From Mariprofundus sp. EBB-1 (GTDB taxonomy: Bacteria > Pseudomonadota > Zetaproteobacteria > Mariprofundales > Mariprofundaceae), in the NCBI RefSeq assembly GCF_003665155.1, contig NZ_RCFQ01000003.1:1-64000 (forward strand): 64,000 nt of DNA, in the 5' to 3' direction. A program made the translations under genes and the position numbers. Shown here in pieces: positions 1 to 8,584 of this stretch (positions are counted from its first letter, which is position 1; the number at the start of each line of letters is the position of its first letter). Under the pieces are notes generated by a model. That model was not told where the DNA came from. It saw only the letters and a list, made by a program, of their open reading frames with translations, and did no database searches.

Positions 1-121
1 TGTTGTCGCCTAATTGTTCATTCATAGCATCGGCACGCGTTTCCACACTGGTAAAAAAACCTGCACTAGTCGCCGGTAGTGCAAACGCAAATAGTGTAAA
101 TAATAATAAAACAGCTTTCAT
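1..121 (-). CDS. Secreted protein of unknown function, N-terminal part only
   Basis: A reading frame begins with ATG at 121 and runs off the left edge, so only 40 residues are visible. It starts Met-Lys-Ala and has a hydrophobic Leu/Phe-rich core ending in a Thr-Ser-Ala site at about residue 20, which is a typical Sec signal peptide. After it comes a short polar stretch with Glu, Arg and Asp. A good ribosome site (AGGGGG) sits six to eight bases before the ATG, which supports this short start as real. The mature protein is probably periplasmic or secreted. Too little is visible to name a family. Confidence 0.6.
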   Translation of the reverse strand, partial: MKAVLLLFTLFAFALPATSAGFFTSVETRADAMNEQLGDN

Positions 122-182
122 ATATCCCCCTTGTTTTGCTAGTGTCACCAAGTATAGCAGAAAATATCGATTTCTCAGCCTA

Positions 183-824
183 TTATTTCTGTAATAACTC
201 GAGCTCACGTAACAGCGCCTTGCGTCGTAATAACAGGCTCAAATGGCCCCCGCCATGTTGATGCCAAAGATGCGCGGCACGCAAGCCCGCCATTAACAAT
301 GCACGAACACGCTGTGTATGATTCGTTTGACTCAAAAATTCTGATTTACCACGCACAATGATGCGTGGTTTCATCGTACTGATGGTATCACCATACAGGT
401 CCGCAATCGCAGCAATCACATTATGATGCATGGCATCACCGAAGTATTGACGTTGATTGCTGATGCGGATCATGCCATTGGCCAGTTTGTTGCGCATGTC
501 GGCATCTTTTGAAAGCTTTCGCTCAAGAGCGGTCAAACCGGCGCTGTAAAGCATCAGATCTTTTGCTTCAATCAGTTTCTCTCCCTGCAACAGCTTGATG
601 CAAATACGTATTCCGGTTTCCAGATTCCTGACACCACCATACATATCCAGCACCGTCTGCTTCGGTTGGATGGAGGCATCTGAAAAAATACTTTCCATCA
701 TCACGCGACTATCTTCAGTATCCACCACGCCTTTGCGGGCAATACCATTCACCAGGTAAATAGCCTGCGTCATAGCAGCAAGGGCAGTAGCACGTTGGGT
801 TAAATCTGAAGAGTGAGAAGACAT
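183..824 (-). CDS. hflD: HflD-like protein (high frequency lysogenization protein D family)
   Basis: This 213-residue all-helical protein matches the HflD family along its length. The best-conserved parts are the LERKL stretch in the middle, the ISxxxPRI motif and the C-terminal RAxLxAGxRAxxLWHQxGGG block. In E. coli HflD is a peripheral membrane protein that affects lambda lysogeny by contacting CII; its normal cell role is unclear. The frame is open up to 887, but I chose ATG 824 because the family begins near here and because this leaves a 38-bp gap to the divergent gene at 863. The usual partner mnmA is not in this window. Confidence 0.85.
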   Translation of the reverse strand: MSSHSSDLTQRATALAAMTQAIYLVNGIARKGVVDTEDSRVMMESIFSDASIQPKQTVLDMYGGVRNLETGIRICIKLLQGEKLIEAKDLMLYSAGLTALERKLSKDADMRNKLANGMIRISNQRQYFGDAMHHNVIAAIADLYGDTISTMKPRIIVRGKSEFLSQTNHTQRVRALLMAGLRAAHLWHQHGGGHLSLLLRRKALLRELELLQK

Positions 825-862
825 GCCTGTATGCTGAAGATGGAAGAGAGGATGCTCAAGCA

Positions 863-1663
863 ATGAATGAAATGCGCCACATGGCAACAGAGTGCCTTAA
901 CGCTGCTGATCCCGATGAAAAACTGCGCGGCGTTCGCGCCTTAATGCGATCCTGGCAGCAGGGCAATGTTCGCCTGGATACTAAGGTGGCCATGCCATCA
1001 CTGTGCCAACCCGGCAGACCTGACAAACCATCGCTCGTTCGTGGCAGCGACACTCCCCGTCGTGGTTTTGGCACATCCGAAGGGCGGGCGATTATGATGC
1101 ATGCCATTGCGCATATTGAATTTAATGCCATCAATCTGGCCCTCGATGCCGTACAGCGATTCGCCAATATGCCTGATCAATATTACACCGACTGGTTACA
1201 GGTTGCCTTTGAAGAGGCCTATCATTTTGAGTTGGTGCGCGCCCATCTACGCCATCTTGGTGGTGAATATGGCGATTATGTTGCACATGGTGGTTTATGG
1301 GAGATGTGTGAAAAAACTGCTCACGATGTATTGATTCGTATGGCGCTCGTGCCGCGTGTGCTGGAAGCGCGAGGGCTGGATGTCACACCCGGTATTCAAA
1401 AGAAGTTAGCGCAGGCGAACGATCATAATGCAGTCAGTATTCTGGATATTATTTTACGCGATGAAATAAACCACGTTGCCATTGGTAATCGATGGTATCG
1501 ATACTGTTGCGATCAGCGTGATCTGGATACAGTAGATACATTTACCACACTGTTGGCGGAGTTTTATCCTAAAGGCTTGATGGGGCCGTATAATATGGTT
1601 GCGCGTGAACAGGCTGGTTTCACAGCCTCTGAATTATCCCTCTTAAATCAGCCTTCATCATAA
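863..1663 (+). CDS. DUF455 ferritin-like protein
   Basis: The 266-residue product looks like the DUF455 (COG2833) family, a four-helix ferritin-like fold whose members remain biochemically undefined. Candidate di-iron ligands are visible: HIE at about residues 83-85, then EEAYH at about 117-121, and DEINH at about 199-203. This is the Glu and ExxH pattern expected of a di-iron carboxylate centre. The family is distantly related to tRNA hydroxylase MiaE-type proteins, so an oxidoreductase or hydroxylase role is plausible but inferred. The gene is divergent from hflD and ends 16 bp before the convergent serB. Confidence 0.75.
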   Translation: MNEMRHMATECLNAADPDEKLRGVRALMRSWQQGNVRLDTKVAMPSLCQPGRPDKPSLVRGSDTPRRGFGTSEGRAIMMHAIAHIEFNAINLALDAVQRFANMPDQYYTDWLQVAFEEAYHFELVRAHLRHLGGEYGDYVAHGGLWEMCEKTAHDVLIRMALVPRVLEARGLDVTPGIQKKLAQANDHNAVSILDIILRDEINHVAIGNRWYRYCCDQRDLDTVDTFTTLLAEFYPKGLMGPYNMVAREQAGFTASELSLLNQPSS

Positions 1664-1679
1664 AGTCGAGCGCGATGTA

Positions 1680-2366
1680 TCACCTTAATAGTGTGAGAGC
1701 CTGATCCAAAGGTCCTTCATTAAAAGCATAAGGAGCTTGTTCAACCACCTTGGGTTTGGCATGAAAGGCGATGCCTAAACCGGCTGCCTGAATCATTGGT
1801 AAATCATTTGCACCATCACCAATCGCGATGGTTTGCGACATCGGGATGCTATATATCTCCGCCTGTTCAAGCAGGCAACGGCGCTTGGTTTCTGCATCTA
1901 CAATATCACCAATGACGGAACCTGTTAATTTACCTTGATGAATTTCCAACACGTTGGAGCGGGTGAAATCCAAATTTAAACGCGCTTTAAACTTATCTGT
2001 AAAATAGGTGAAACCACCAGAGACCAAACCCACTTTCCAACCATGACTCTGAACCGTACGAATCAAGTTCTCCGCACCCTCTGTCAAGGCAATGCGCTCC
2101 ACATACACCTGTTCGAGTACCTCAGCATCAAGCCCAGCCAACAGCTGAACCCGTTCGATTAACGACTCGGAGAAATCCAGCTCTCCACGCATGGCGCGTG
2201 CAGTAATCTCAGATATTTGCTGTTTTATACCCAGAAAATCTGCAATTTCATCAATGCATTCGCACTGAATCAGGGTGGAATCCATGTCCATAAACAATAG
2301 GCCGGGCTGAGATAAAGAAGGAAGAGATGACATAAGCGCAATCATGCCACTTTTAAAATATTTCAA
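1680..2366 (-). CDS. serB: Phosphoserine phosphatase
   Basis: This is a HAD-superfamily phosphatase that would release serine from O-phosphoserine, the last step of serine synthesis. All HAD motifs are visible: DMDST at residues 27-31 (nucleophile and acid/base aspartates), SGG at 116-118, a conserved Lys at about 161, and GDGAND at 183-188 for magnesium binding. The cap contains the substrate-pocket ECIDE and MRGELDF motifs. It lacks the N-terminal ACT-like extension of E. coli SerB. The frame opens with a TTG codon at 2366; ATG at 2345 is an equally likely start. It converges on the DUF455 gene. Confidence 0.92.
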   Translation of the reverse strand: MKYFKSGMIALMSSLPSLSQPGLLFMDMDSTLIQCECIDEIADFLGIKQQISEITARAMRGELDFSESLIERVQLLAGLDAEVLEQVYVERIALTEGAENLIRTVQSHGWKVGLVSGGFTYFTDKFKARLNLDFTRSNVLEIHQGKLTGSVIGDIVDAETKRRCLLEQAEIYSIPMSQTIAIGDGANDLPMIQAAGLGIAFHAKPKVVEQAPYAFNEGPLDQALTLLR

Positions 2367-2480
2367 AAGGTGTAACTATTGAGTGATCATGAAAACAGCT
2401 TTTGCCAATATCTATATACATATTGTGAGCAGAGAAAAAGTCGTCTATGCTAATCGCTATGAAGTTATACAGACGTAATA

Positions 2481-4274
2481 GTGACCATCAATGCGATGAC
2501 TGAATCCGAAATCAATATAGAAGGCGTGGATAGCTTGCCTGCTGCATTTTTTCACACTGCGAAACGGCATGCTGACAGGCCAGCCCAGTGGCAGCGTCAT
2601 GATAGTGCGTATCAGCCCATCACGTATGCCGAGATGGAATTGCGTATTAAACACATTGCCTGCGGCTTAATTCGAGCCGGTGTTCAGGCCGGAGATCGTA
2701 TTGGCCTGTTGATGGAAAATCGCCCTGATTGGGCCGTGATCGATTATGCCATCCTCGCGATTGGGGCAGTCACAGTACCGCTGTATTGCACATACCGGGC
2801 TCAGGATATCACTCTGGTACTCAATGATTCCGAGGCAATTATATGCATCACATCAGATGGCAAACTGCTAAATAACCTACTGGAAGCGGTTGAGGCCTGT
2901 CCTCACGTACAACATATTTATGCTCTCAATAACAGCAGTGACAACGAGAAGGTTGTGCCTGTCAGTGATCTGGAATCTACAGAGATAGAAGAAAACAGCC
3001 TTGAGCAACGCTTAAATAATATCGACAGAAATACTCTGGCTACGCTCTCCTATACATCAGGCACTACTGCACAGCCTAAGGGGGTAATGCTCACGCATGG
3101 CAATATCCTCTGTAATATTGAATCAGTGCCTCAATTTGTAACCCTGAATACCGACCGTGATGGCGATCGCTTCCTCTCTTTCTTACCACTTGCGCATATG
3201 CTGGAACGCACCGCTGGTCATTTTATCCCCTATACATTTGGTCTATCGGTGGGTTTTGCCGAGCGCCCCGACACCATTGCTAAAAACATGCTGGAATGCC
3301 ATCCAAGCATTATGATTGTTGTACCCCGGATGCTGGAAGTGATTCGTGCACGTATTTTAGCGCAGCTAAAGCAGCAACCATTAATGAAACAGAAAATGTT
3401 TGAATTTTATATAAGTCGGGCAAAAAAGAATAAAAATGGTCTATTTACAGCCCGATTAACGAACCTGCTCGACAGGGTCGTTGGAAGAAAAATACGTTCT
3501 CGTTTTGGCGGCAGCTTACGTGCCTTTATGTGCGGTGGAGCACCACTTTCCATTGACCTTGCTGAATTCTTTGAAGCGATAGGCATTCCGGTGATGGAGG
3601 GCTATGGCCTGACCGAGTCCGCTCCTCTATTAACGGTAAACCCCATGTCGGATAGAAGACCCGGTACGGTAGGCACCGCAGGTAAAGGTGTTGAGCTGCG
3701 TGTTGCTGATGACGGTGAAATTCTGGCAAGTGGTCCGAATATTATGCTTGGATATTGGAACAACAAAGAGGCTTCACAGGAAGCCCTGATTGATGGCTGG
3801 CTACAGACCGGCGATATCGGCTTTATATCATCCGAGGGCTATCTGACCATCACGGATCGCAAAAAAGATATTATTATTAATTCAGGTGGAGAAAATATCT
3901 CACCGCAGCGCGTAGAAGGGGCGCTCATCGAACACCCAGAAATTGATCAATGTGTTATTTACGGAGATCAGAAACCTTATCTGGTTGCTCTCATTAGCCC
4001 GAACAAAGATGCTTGTATTGCCTGGGCCCAACAGCAGGGGCTGCCCGCATCGGACTGGCAATCGCTATGCGAATCGGACATTTTAAAGAAATACCTGCAG
4101 AACGGTATCAACACCATACTCAAACCGCTGAATCCATACGAACACGTGCGTCGCATTCATCTGCGCCCTGAACCATTCAGTATCGAGAGCGGCACCCTAA
4201 CGCCAACCATGAAGCTCAAACGTCGGGTCATTTATACGCGTTATGCCGACATTATCGGGTCACTCTATACATAA
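2481..4274 (+). CDS. Long-chain acyl-CoA synthetase (AMP-forming, FAA1-type)
   Basis: This 597-residue adenylate-forming enzyme would activate fatty acids with ATP and CoA. The motifs are in order: the P-loop-like SYTSGTTAQPKG at about 188-200, GYGLTES at about 374, TGD at about 443, and the hinge DRKKDIIINSGGENISP at about 459-475. The length and the FAA1-like sequence (COG1022) point to long-chain acyl-CoA synthetase rather than acetyl-CoA synthetase. The first codon is GTG at 2481; ATG 2496 is possible, and neither has a strong ribosome site. It stands alone, convergent with hemC. Exact chain-length preference cannot be read from sequence. Confidence 0.88.
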   Translation: MTINAMTESEINIEGVDSLPAAFFHTAKRHADRPAQWQRHDSAYQPITYAEMELRIKHIACGLIRAGVQAGDRIGLLMENRPDWAVIDYAILAIGAVTVPLYCTYRAQDITLVLNDSEAIICITSDGKLLNNLLEAVEACPHVQHIYALNNSSDNEKVVPVSDLESTEIEENSLEQRLNNIDRNTLATLSYTSGTTAQPKGVMLTHGNILCNIESVPQFVTLNTDRDGDRFLSFLPLAHMLERTAGHFIPYTFGLSVGFAERPDTIAKNMLECHPSIMIVVPRMLEVIRARILAQLKQQPLMKQKMFEFYISRAKKNKNGLFTARLTNLLDRVVGRKIRSRFGGSLRAFMCGGAPLSIDLAEFFEAIGIPVMEGYGLTESAPLLTVNPMSDRRPGTVGTAGKGVELRVADDGEILASGPNIMLGYWNNKEASQEALIDGWLQTGDIGFISSEGYLTITDRKKDIIINSGGENISPQRVEGALIEHPEIDQCVIYGDQKPYLVALISPNKDACIAWAQQQGLPASDWQSLCESDILKKYLQNGINTILKPLNPYEHVRRIHLRPEPFSIESGTLTPTMKLKRRVIYTRYADIIGSLYT

Positions 4275-4295
4275 CAAAGTTCAAGGAGTACGGGT

Positions 4296-5219
4296 CTAAC
4301 TCTCCGCGTACAGGGCTTCCAGAATAGGGCGTGCACCGGCATCGAGCACTTCATCCGCCAGTGCTGCACCTAGTGCCACACCATCGGCACGATTACCTGT
4401 TGTTTCGCGCACAATCATGACTGAGCCATCGACAGCGCCGACAAGGCCTTTCAGATGCAGGGTATCACCATCCAATGTGGCAAATGCTGCAATCGGCACC
4501 TGACAACCACCTTCCAGACGGGCCAGAAAAGAACGTTCTGCTCGGGTTCTATCCACGGTGTCTGTGTCATTAAGCTGATCAATCAAAGCATTGATCACAT
4601 CATCGGCATCGCGTGTTTGTACACCCAGCGTGCCCTGCGCGACGGCAGGCAAGAGTAATTCCGTATCCACAAACTGATGCATTTTATCCTGCATGCCCAT
4701 GCGACATACACCGGCAGCGGCCAGAATCACCGCATCTACTTCTTCACCCAGTTTGGACAGGCGTGTCTGGATGTTGCCGCGAATAGAAACAAATTTAAAG
4801 TGCGGGTATTTGCCAGCCAGCTGGGCAATACGGCGCAGACTTGAGGTACCAATCGTTGCACCTTCAGGCAAGGTATCCAGACCACCACCGGTGATTGTAG
4901 CAATCGCATCGCGCGGATCTTCACGTTTGGGATGCGCCCGAATACTGGTTCCCGCGGGCAGCTCGGTCGGCACATCTTTCATCGAATGCACTGCGATATC
5001 AGCACGCCCATCAAGCAGCGCTTCGTCGATTTCTTTGGTAAATAGCCCCTTACCGCCAACTTTTGCCAAGGGTACATCAAGGATTTTATCGCCACGGGTG
5101 ACAATCTTGACCAGCTCAGTGGTGACGTTCGGATCAAGCCGCTCCAGCTCAGATGCAATATATTCTGCCTGCCACAAAGCAAGCGGGGAACGACGGGTAG
5201 CAATACGAATAAGGGACAA
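4296..5219 (-). CDS. hemC: Hydroxymethylbilane synthase (porphobilinogen deaminase)
   Basis: The product joins four porphobilinogen molecules into hydroxymethylbilane in haem synthesis. It opens with the diagnostic RIATRRSPLALWQA. It also carries KDVPTELP, the arginine-rich GTSSLRR stretch and the EGGCQVP loop, whose Cys (about residue 238) binds the dipyrromethane cofactor. Length 307 is normal. The open frame reaches an ATG at 5231, but I chose TTG 5219: a perfect GGAGG lies five bases before it, and that GGAGG falls inside the codons that the ATG start would use. It lies 40 bp downstream of rsmD on the same strand. Confidence 0.94.
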   Translation of the reverse strand: MSLIRIATRRSPLALWQAEYIASELERLDPNVTTELVKIVTRGDKILDVPLAKVGGKGLFTKEIDEALLDGRADIAVHSMKDVPTELPAGTSIRAHPKREDPRDAIATITGGGLDTLPEGATIGTSSLRRIAQLAGKYPHFKFVSIRGNIQTRLSKLGEEVDAVILAAAGVCRMGMQDKMHQFVDTELLLPAVAQGTLGVQTRDADDVINALIDQLNDTDTVDRTRAERSFLARLEGGCQVPIAAFATLDGDTLHLKGLVGAVDGSVMIVRETTGNRADGVALGAALADEVLDAGARPILEALYAES

Positions 5220-5258
5220 TGGAACCTCCATGATTGTGCGAACGGTAACGCTAAGACC

Positions 5259-5792
5259 TCATTTTCTCAAAAGAAAATGCAAACAGCTATCACCATAGCG
5301 TCTGGAGTCCTGACAAATCCAGCCTTCAGGCCATAGTGGCTGGTAGCGCGCGGACTCTTCAATGACCAATTGATGGGCTGTAATGCCGTGTTGATCGAGC
5401 AGTTGAAGTACATTTTCAGCTTCACCCTGCGCATAAGGGGGGTCGGCAAAGATAAGATCAAATGATGATCCAGAAAGCAGTTTAATGCCTTTTTCCACGC
5501 TCATCTGTTTAATATGCCAGCGATCCTCCAGCTTCAAATGCTCGCGGGTCTGTTGAAGGCACTTGGCTGCAAGGTGATGAAGTTCAATCGATTGGGCTGA
5601 TTTGGCGCCGCGCGAAAGTGCTTCAAGAGCCATAATACCGGAGCCTGAAAACAGGTCGAGCATATCAAAATCTTCCACGGAGCCCAGCATATTAAACAGC
5701 GCCTGCCGCACCTTGGCGGGTGTCGGCCTTAACCCCGGCACATTCGCCACCGGCACAATACGGCTACGCATCTCGCCTGCCGTTATGCGCAT
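5259..5792 (-). CDS. rsmD: 16S rRNA (guanine966-N2)-methyltransferase
   Basis: RsmD methylates G966 of 16S rRNA during small-subunit assembly. The protein has 177 residues with the family opening RITAGxxR and RPTxxKVRQALFNML at about 22-36. The SAM-binding motif DLFSGSG is at 46-52 and the N6/N2-amino methyltransferase catalytic motif DPPY at 117-120. It sits between the M16 peptidase pair and hemC, all on the minus strand with short gaps, so co-transcription is likely. Confidence 0.93.
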   Translation of the reverse strand: MRITAGEMRSRIVPVANVPGLRPTPAKVRQALFNMLGSVEDFDMLDLFSGSGIMALEALSRGAKSAQSIELHHLAAKCLQQTREHLKLEDRWHIKQMSVEKGIKLLSGSSFDLIFADPPYAQGEAENVLQLLDQHGITAHQLVIEESARYQPLWPEGWICQDSRRYGDSCLHFLLRK

Positions 5793-5826
5793 ATCGAAAG
5801 CCCTGAGCTATTGAGGTGGAACATGA

Positions 5827-7167
5827 TCAGTGTGCGGCAGGAGCAACTGCCTGAAAAGCAGATGCAGGGCCAACACGAACCCGATTCCACTGTTCCGGTT
5901 TGAGATAGCGTTCGGCCTGGGCTTTAACTTGCTGCAAACTCACGCGCTCTACCTGTTCCGTCCAGGCGCTCAAATAGTTCAGTGGTAAGCCATAGAGTCC
6001 AATCATCGCAATCAGACCCACACGTTCACGGTTGGAATCCATGCGCTGTGCAAAACTACCAATCAGATTTTCTTTGCTGGCTTTAAGTTGTTTGGCACTA
6101 ATCTTACCTGCTGCCATGGATGCAATCACATCACGCACCACTTGTTCTGCTTCACCAGCCTGATCGGCACGGGTTTGCAAGGTAATCACAAAGGGTCCCT
6201 CAACTGCTAAGGGCATAAAATACGAGTAAACGCCATAGACCAGACCACGCTTTTCACGCACTTCTTCCATCAAACGGGAACCAAAACCACCGCCACCGAG
6301 CACATGGTTGAGTACAAAAGCAGGGAAAAAATCCGCATCACTACGTGACGGGCCCAAACGCAATAATTGCACCAGCATTTGAGTTGTTGGCAAGGTCACA
6401 TCTCGCTCCTGGCCTGCAACCACTTTCGGGCTATCGATATCATGTAACCCTTTGGTCGCTTTTCCTTTCCATGACGATAGGCGTGCGTTCAATAACGGTA
6501 ATAACTCACGCATGGTGATATCACCACTGACAGCCAGCACAGCACCTTCGGGTTTGATCTGAGTACGATACAGTTGTTTTAAATCGGTCATCTCAATGCG
6601 TGCCAGCGTCTGCATGCTTCCGCCGGGACGATGACCATAGGGATGCCCTGCAAACAGTAGATCGACACCGGCTTGTGAGGCCTGTGCGCCCGGCTCCTCT
6701 TTCTCCTTTTGTGCGGAGGCAATGGAATCCTGTTTCATAATGGCAAAGCGTTTCTGATTCCAACCCGGCTGCAACAGCAATTCAGCAAATGCATCCAGCC
6801 CCGGCTCCAGCGCATCTTTTAGAACCGTGAGTGAAACATTGAAATCATCACGGCCTGCACTTGCACCCAAATGAATAGCATCTGCATCCAGCAGATCGGC
6901 CCAGGCTGTAAAATCATGTTTGGCGGTATGATCAGATAGCATGCCAGCCAACAGACTGGCCGTTCCCGCTTTTTCTGGCGCATCAAAACGGCTGCCGGCA
7001 GGCATCACCAGCTTCATTGCCAGCATCGGTACATTATGCGCTTCCATTAACAGTACACGCACACCGTTATCCAGTTTTGCTTCTTCAATTGCCGGCACTG
7101 CCTGTGCTATTGAAACGCCGCTAAATAACGACAGACAGAGCGCTATTACATATCCACGTATCATCAT
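5827..7167 (-). CDS. M16 family peptidase-like protein, non-catalytic partner, secreted
   Basis: This 446-residue protein has a Sec signal peptide (about residues 1-23) and an M16 (pitrilysin/insulinase-like) fold with two halves. The zinc motif HxxEH is absent: the expected place reads LLAGMLSDHTAKHD. It keeps the glycine-rich stretch GGGGFGSRLMEEVREKRGLVYGVYSY of the C-terminal half. The pattern matches heterodimeric M16B enzymes, where one subunit cuts and the other shapes the chamber. Its start overlaps the stop of the catalytic M16 gene upstream by four bases, which fits equal translation of the two subunits. Likely periplasmic peptide degradation; the substrate is unknown. Confidence 0.88.
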   Translation of the reverse strand: MMIRGYVIALCLSLFSGVSIAQAVPAIEEAKLDNGVRVLLMEAHNVPMLAMKLVMPAGSRFDAPEKAGTASLLAGMLSDHTAKHDFTAWADLLDADAIHLGASAGRDDFNVSLTVLKDALEPGLDAFAELLLQPGWNQKRFAIMKQDSIASAQKEKEEPGAQASQAGVDLLFAGHPYGHRPGGSMQTLARIEMTDLKQLYRTQIKPEGAVLAVSGDITMRELLPLLNARLSSWKGKATKGLHDIDSPKVVAGQERDVTLPTTQMLVQLLRLGPSRSDADFFPAFVLNHVLGGGGFGSRLMEEVREKRGLVYGVYSYFMPLAVEGPFVITLQTRADQAGEAEQVVRDVIASMAAGKISAKQLKASKENLIGSFAQRMDSNRERVGLIAMIGLYGLPLNYLSAWTEQVERVSLQQVKAQAERYLKPEQWNRVRVGPASAFQAVAPAAH

Positions 7168-8513
7168 GATTTATCTCCCGCTGCCATGTGTTTAGCAGGC
7201 ATCATAATACCTGTTGTCGAACGCTCCTGTTTCAACCAGCGCGCCACCGCTTTCTGAATGTCTGCAGCCGTGACATGACTGATTGCTTTCAGCCACAAGG
7301 GGCGATTTTCAGCACCGGTTCCGACTACTTCCATGCGACCAATTTCTTTGGCGCGTAGATAGAGCGAGTCCTGAGCAAATACATTGGCTGCAATAACATT
7401 GCGTTTGGCGGCAGCTAACTCTTTGGCAGTTACCGGTTTTTTTGCCATATCATCCAGTAGCGCCCATAGGGATTTCTCAAATGCTTCGGTTGTCTGTTTG
7501 GGACCCAATAGACCATAGGCATACCATAAATCAAGCCCCATGGAGGATTCATCGTAGCCTGCACTGGCGGTAAATGCTTTGCGTTGTTTATCGACAATTT
7601 CACGCGTCATGCGGGCAGAACGACCACCGGCCAGAATATGCGTAGCCAGAGCCAGAGATGCCGCTTCATTATCATTTTTACCCGGCTTCCATACAGGCAC
7701 TGGAATGGTTACCGCCAACATAGGCAACTGTGCAGGCAGTGTCACTTGAATACGTTTAGGGCCAAAGGGTTCTGGTTCCACTGGATTGAAACGGGCCGGG
7801 ATATCACCGTGTACCTTTATCTTACCAAAGGTCTTGGCGACGGTCTTTTTTACCTGCTCAAAGTCCACATCACCAACGACCACTACAATAGCATTGCCCG
7901 GCACATAATGTTTGTTGTAAAAAGCACGCACATCTTCAATCGTCAGGGCTTGCAGATCCTGCATCCAACCGATGACCGGATTGCGATAGGGGTGCAGACG
8001 CAAAGATGCAGCAGAGAGCTCTTCAAACATGCGCGAGTTCGGATCGTCTTCGGTGCGCATACGGCGCTCTTCCATGATCACCCGAATCTCTTTCTGGAAA
8101 TCTTCATCGCGCAATCTGAGATGGGCAAAACGTTCGGCTTCCATGGCCAGCACTTCCTGTACACGCGCCGCTGGAACGGTTTCAAAATAAGCGGTGTAAT
8201 CGGTGCTGGTAAAGGCATTATCATTACCACCCATGGCGGATATGCGTTTGCTATATTCACCTGCGTCCAGCTTTTTTGAGCCCTTAAACATCATATGTTC
8301 AAATACATGTGCTAAACCGGTTTTGCCGGGCACTTCGTCGCGACCACCGACTTTCAACCAGACCTGCACCATTGCCACGGGAGCTGAATGATCTTCTTCA
8401 ACCACCAGCTTGGCGCCGTTTTTAAAGGTAGTCTGTTGTATTTCCCCTGCATTGGCATTGGATATAAAAAGACAGGTTGATAGCAAAAACATAACAATTC
8501 TTTGCAATGGCAT
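7164..8513 (-). CDS. M16 family zinc peptidase, catalytic subunit, secreted
   Basis: The product is a secreted 449-residue M16 metallopeptidase. A signal peptide ends near residue 22 (ANA). The inverted zinc motif HVFEH is at 69-73, and a downstream EERRMR region (about 142-150) supplies the third zinc ligand region. A GGN motif and the family ERFAHL stretch are also present. A GGAG ribosome site lies five bases before the ATG. The gene overlaps the non-catalytic partner by four bases; together they resemble the paired M16B peptidases found in many Gram-negative periplasms. The substrate is not predictable from sequence. Confidence 0.92.
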   Translation of the reverse strand: MPLQRIVMFLLSTCLFISNANAGEIQQTTFKNGAKLVVEEDHSAPVAMVQVWLKVGGRDEVPGKTGLAHVFEHMMFKGSKKLDAGEYSKRISAMGGNDNAFTSTDYTAYFETVPAARVQEVLAMEAERFAHLRLRDEDFQKEIRVIMEERRMRTEDDPNSRMFEELSAASLRLHPYRNPVIGWMQDLQALTIEDVRAFYNKHYVPGNAIVVVVGDVDFEQVKKTVAKTFGKIKVHGDIPARFNPVEPEPFGPKRIQVTLPAQLPMLAVTIPVPVWKPGKNDNEAASLALATHILAGGRSARMTREIVDKQRKAFTASAGYDESSMGLDLWYAYGLLGPKQTTEAFEKSLWALLDDMAKKPVTAKELAAAKRNVIAANVFAQDSLYLRAKEIGRMEVVGTGAENRPLWLKAISHVTAADIQKAVARWLKQERSTTGIMMPAKHMAAGDKS

Positions 8514-8584
8514 AAAATCTCCAGGGAGTTAAATATTCAAGCAGCCGGGATATTGATACATCCATATTACAAATCAATGAAATG

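Noticed and set aside
5827-7167. M16 partner as a degraded pseudogene because the zinc motif is missing
   Set aside because: The frame is intact with a signal peptide and is coupled to the catalytic gene; loss of the motif in one partner is normal for M16B pairs.
7584-8279. Open frame of 231 codons opposite the M16 peptidase
   Set aside because: It is the antisense shadow of a gene with clear motifs (HVFEH) and shows no family features itself.
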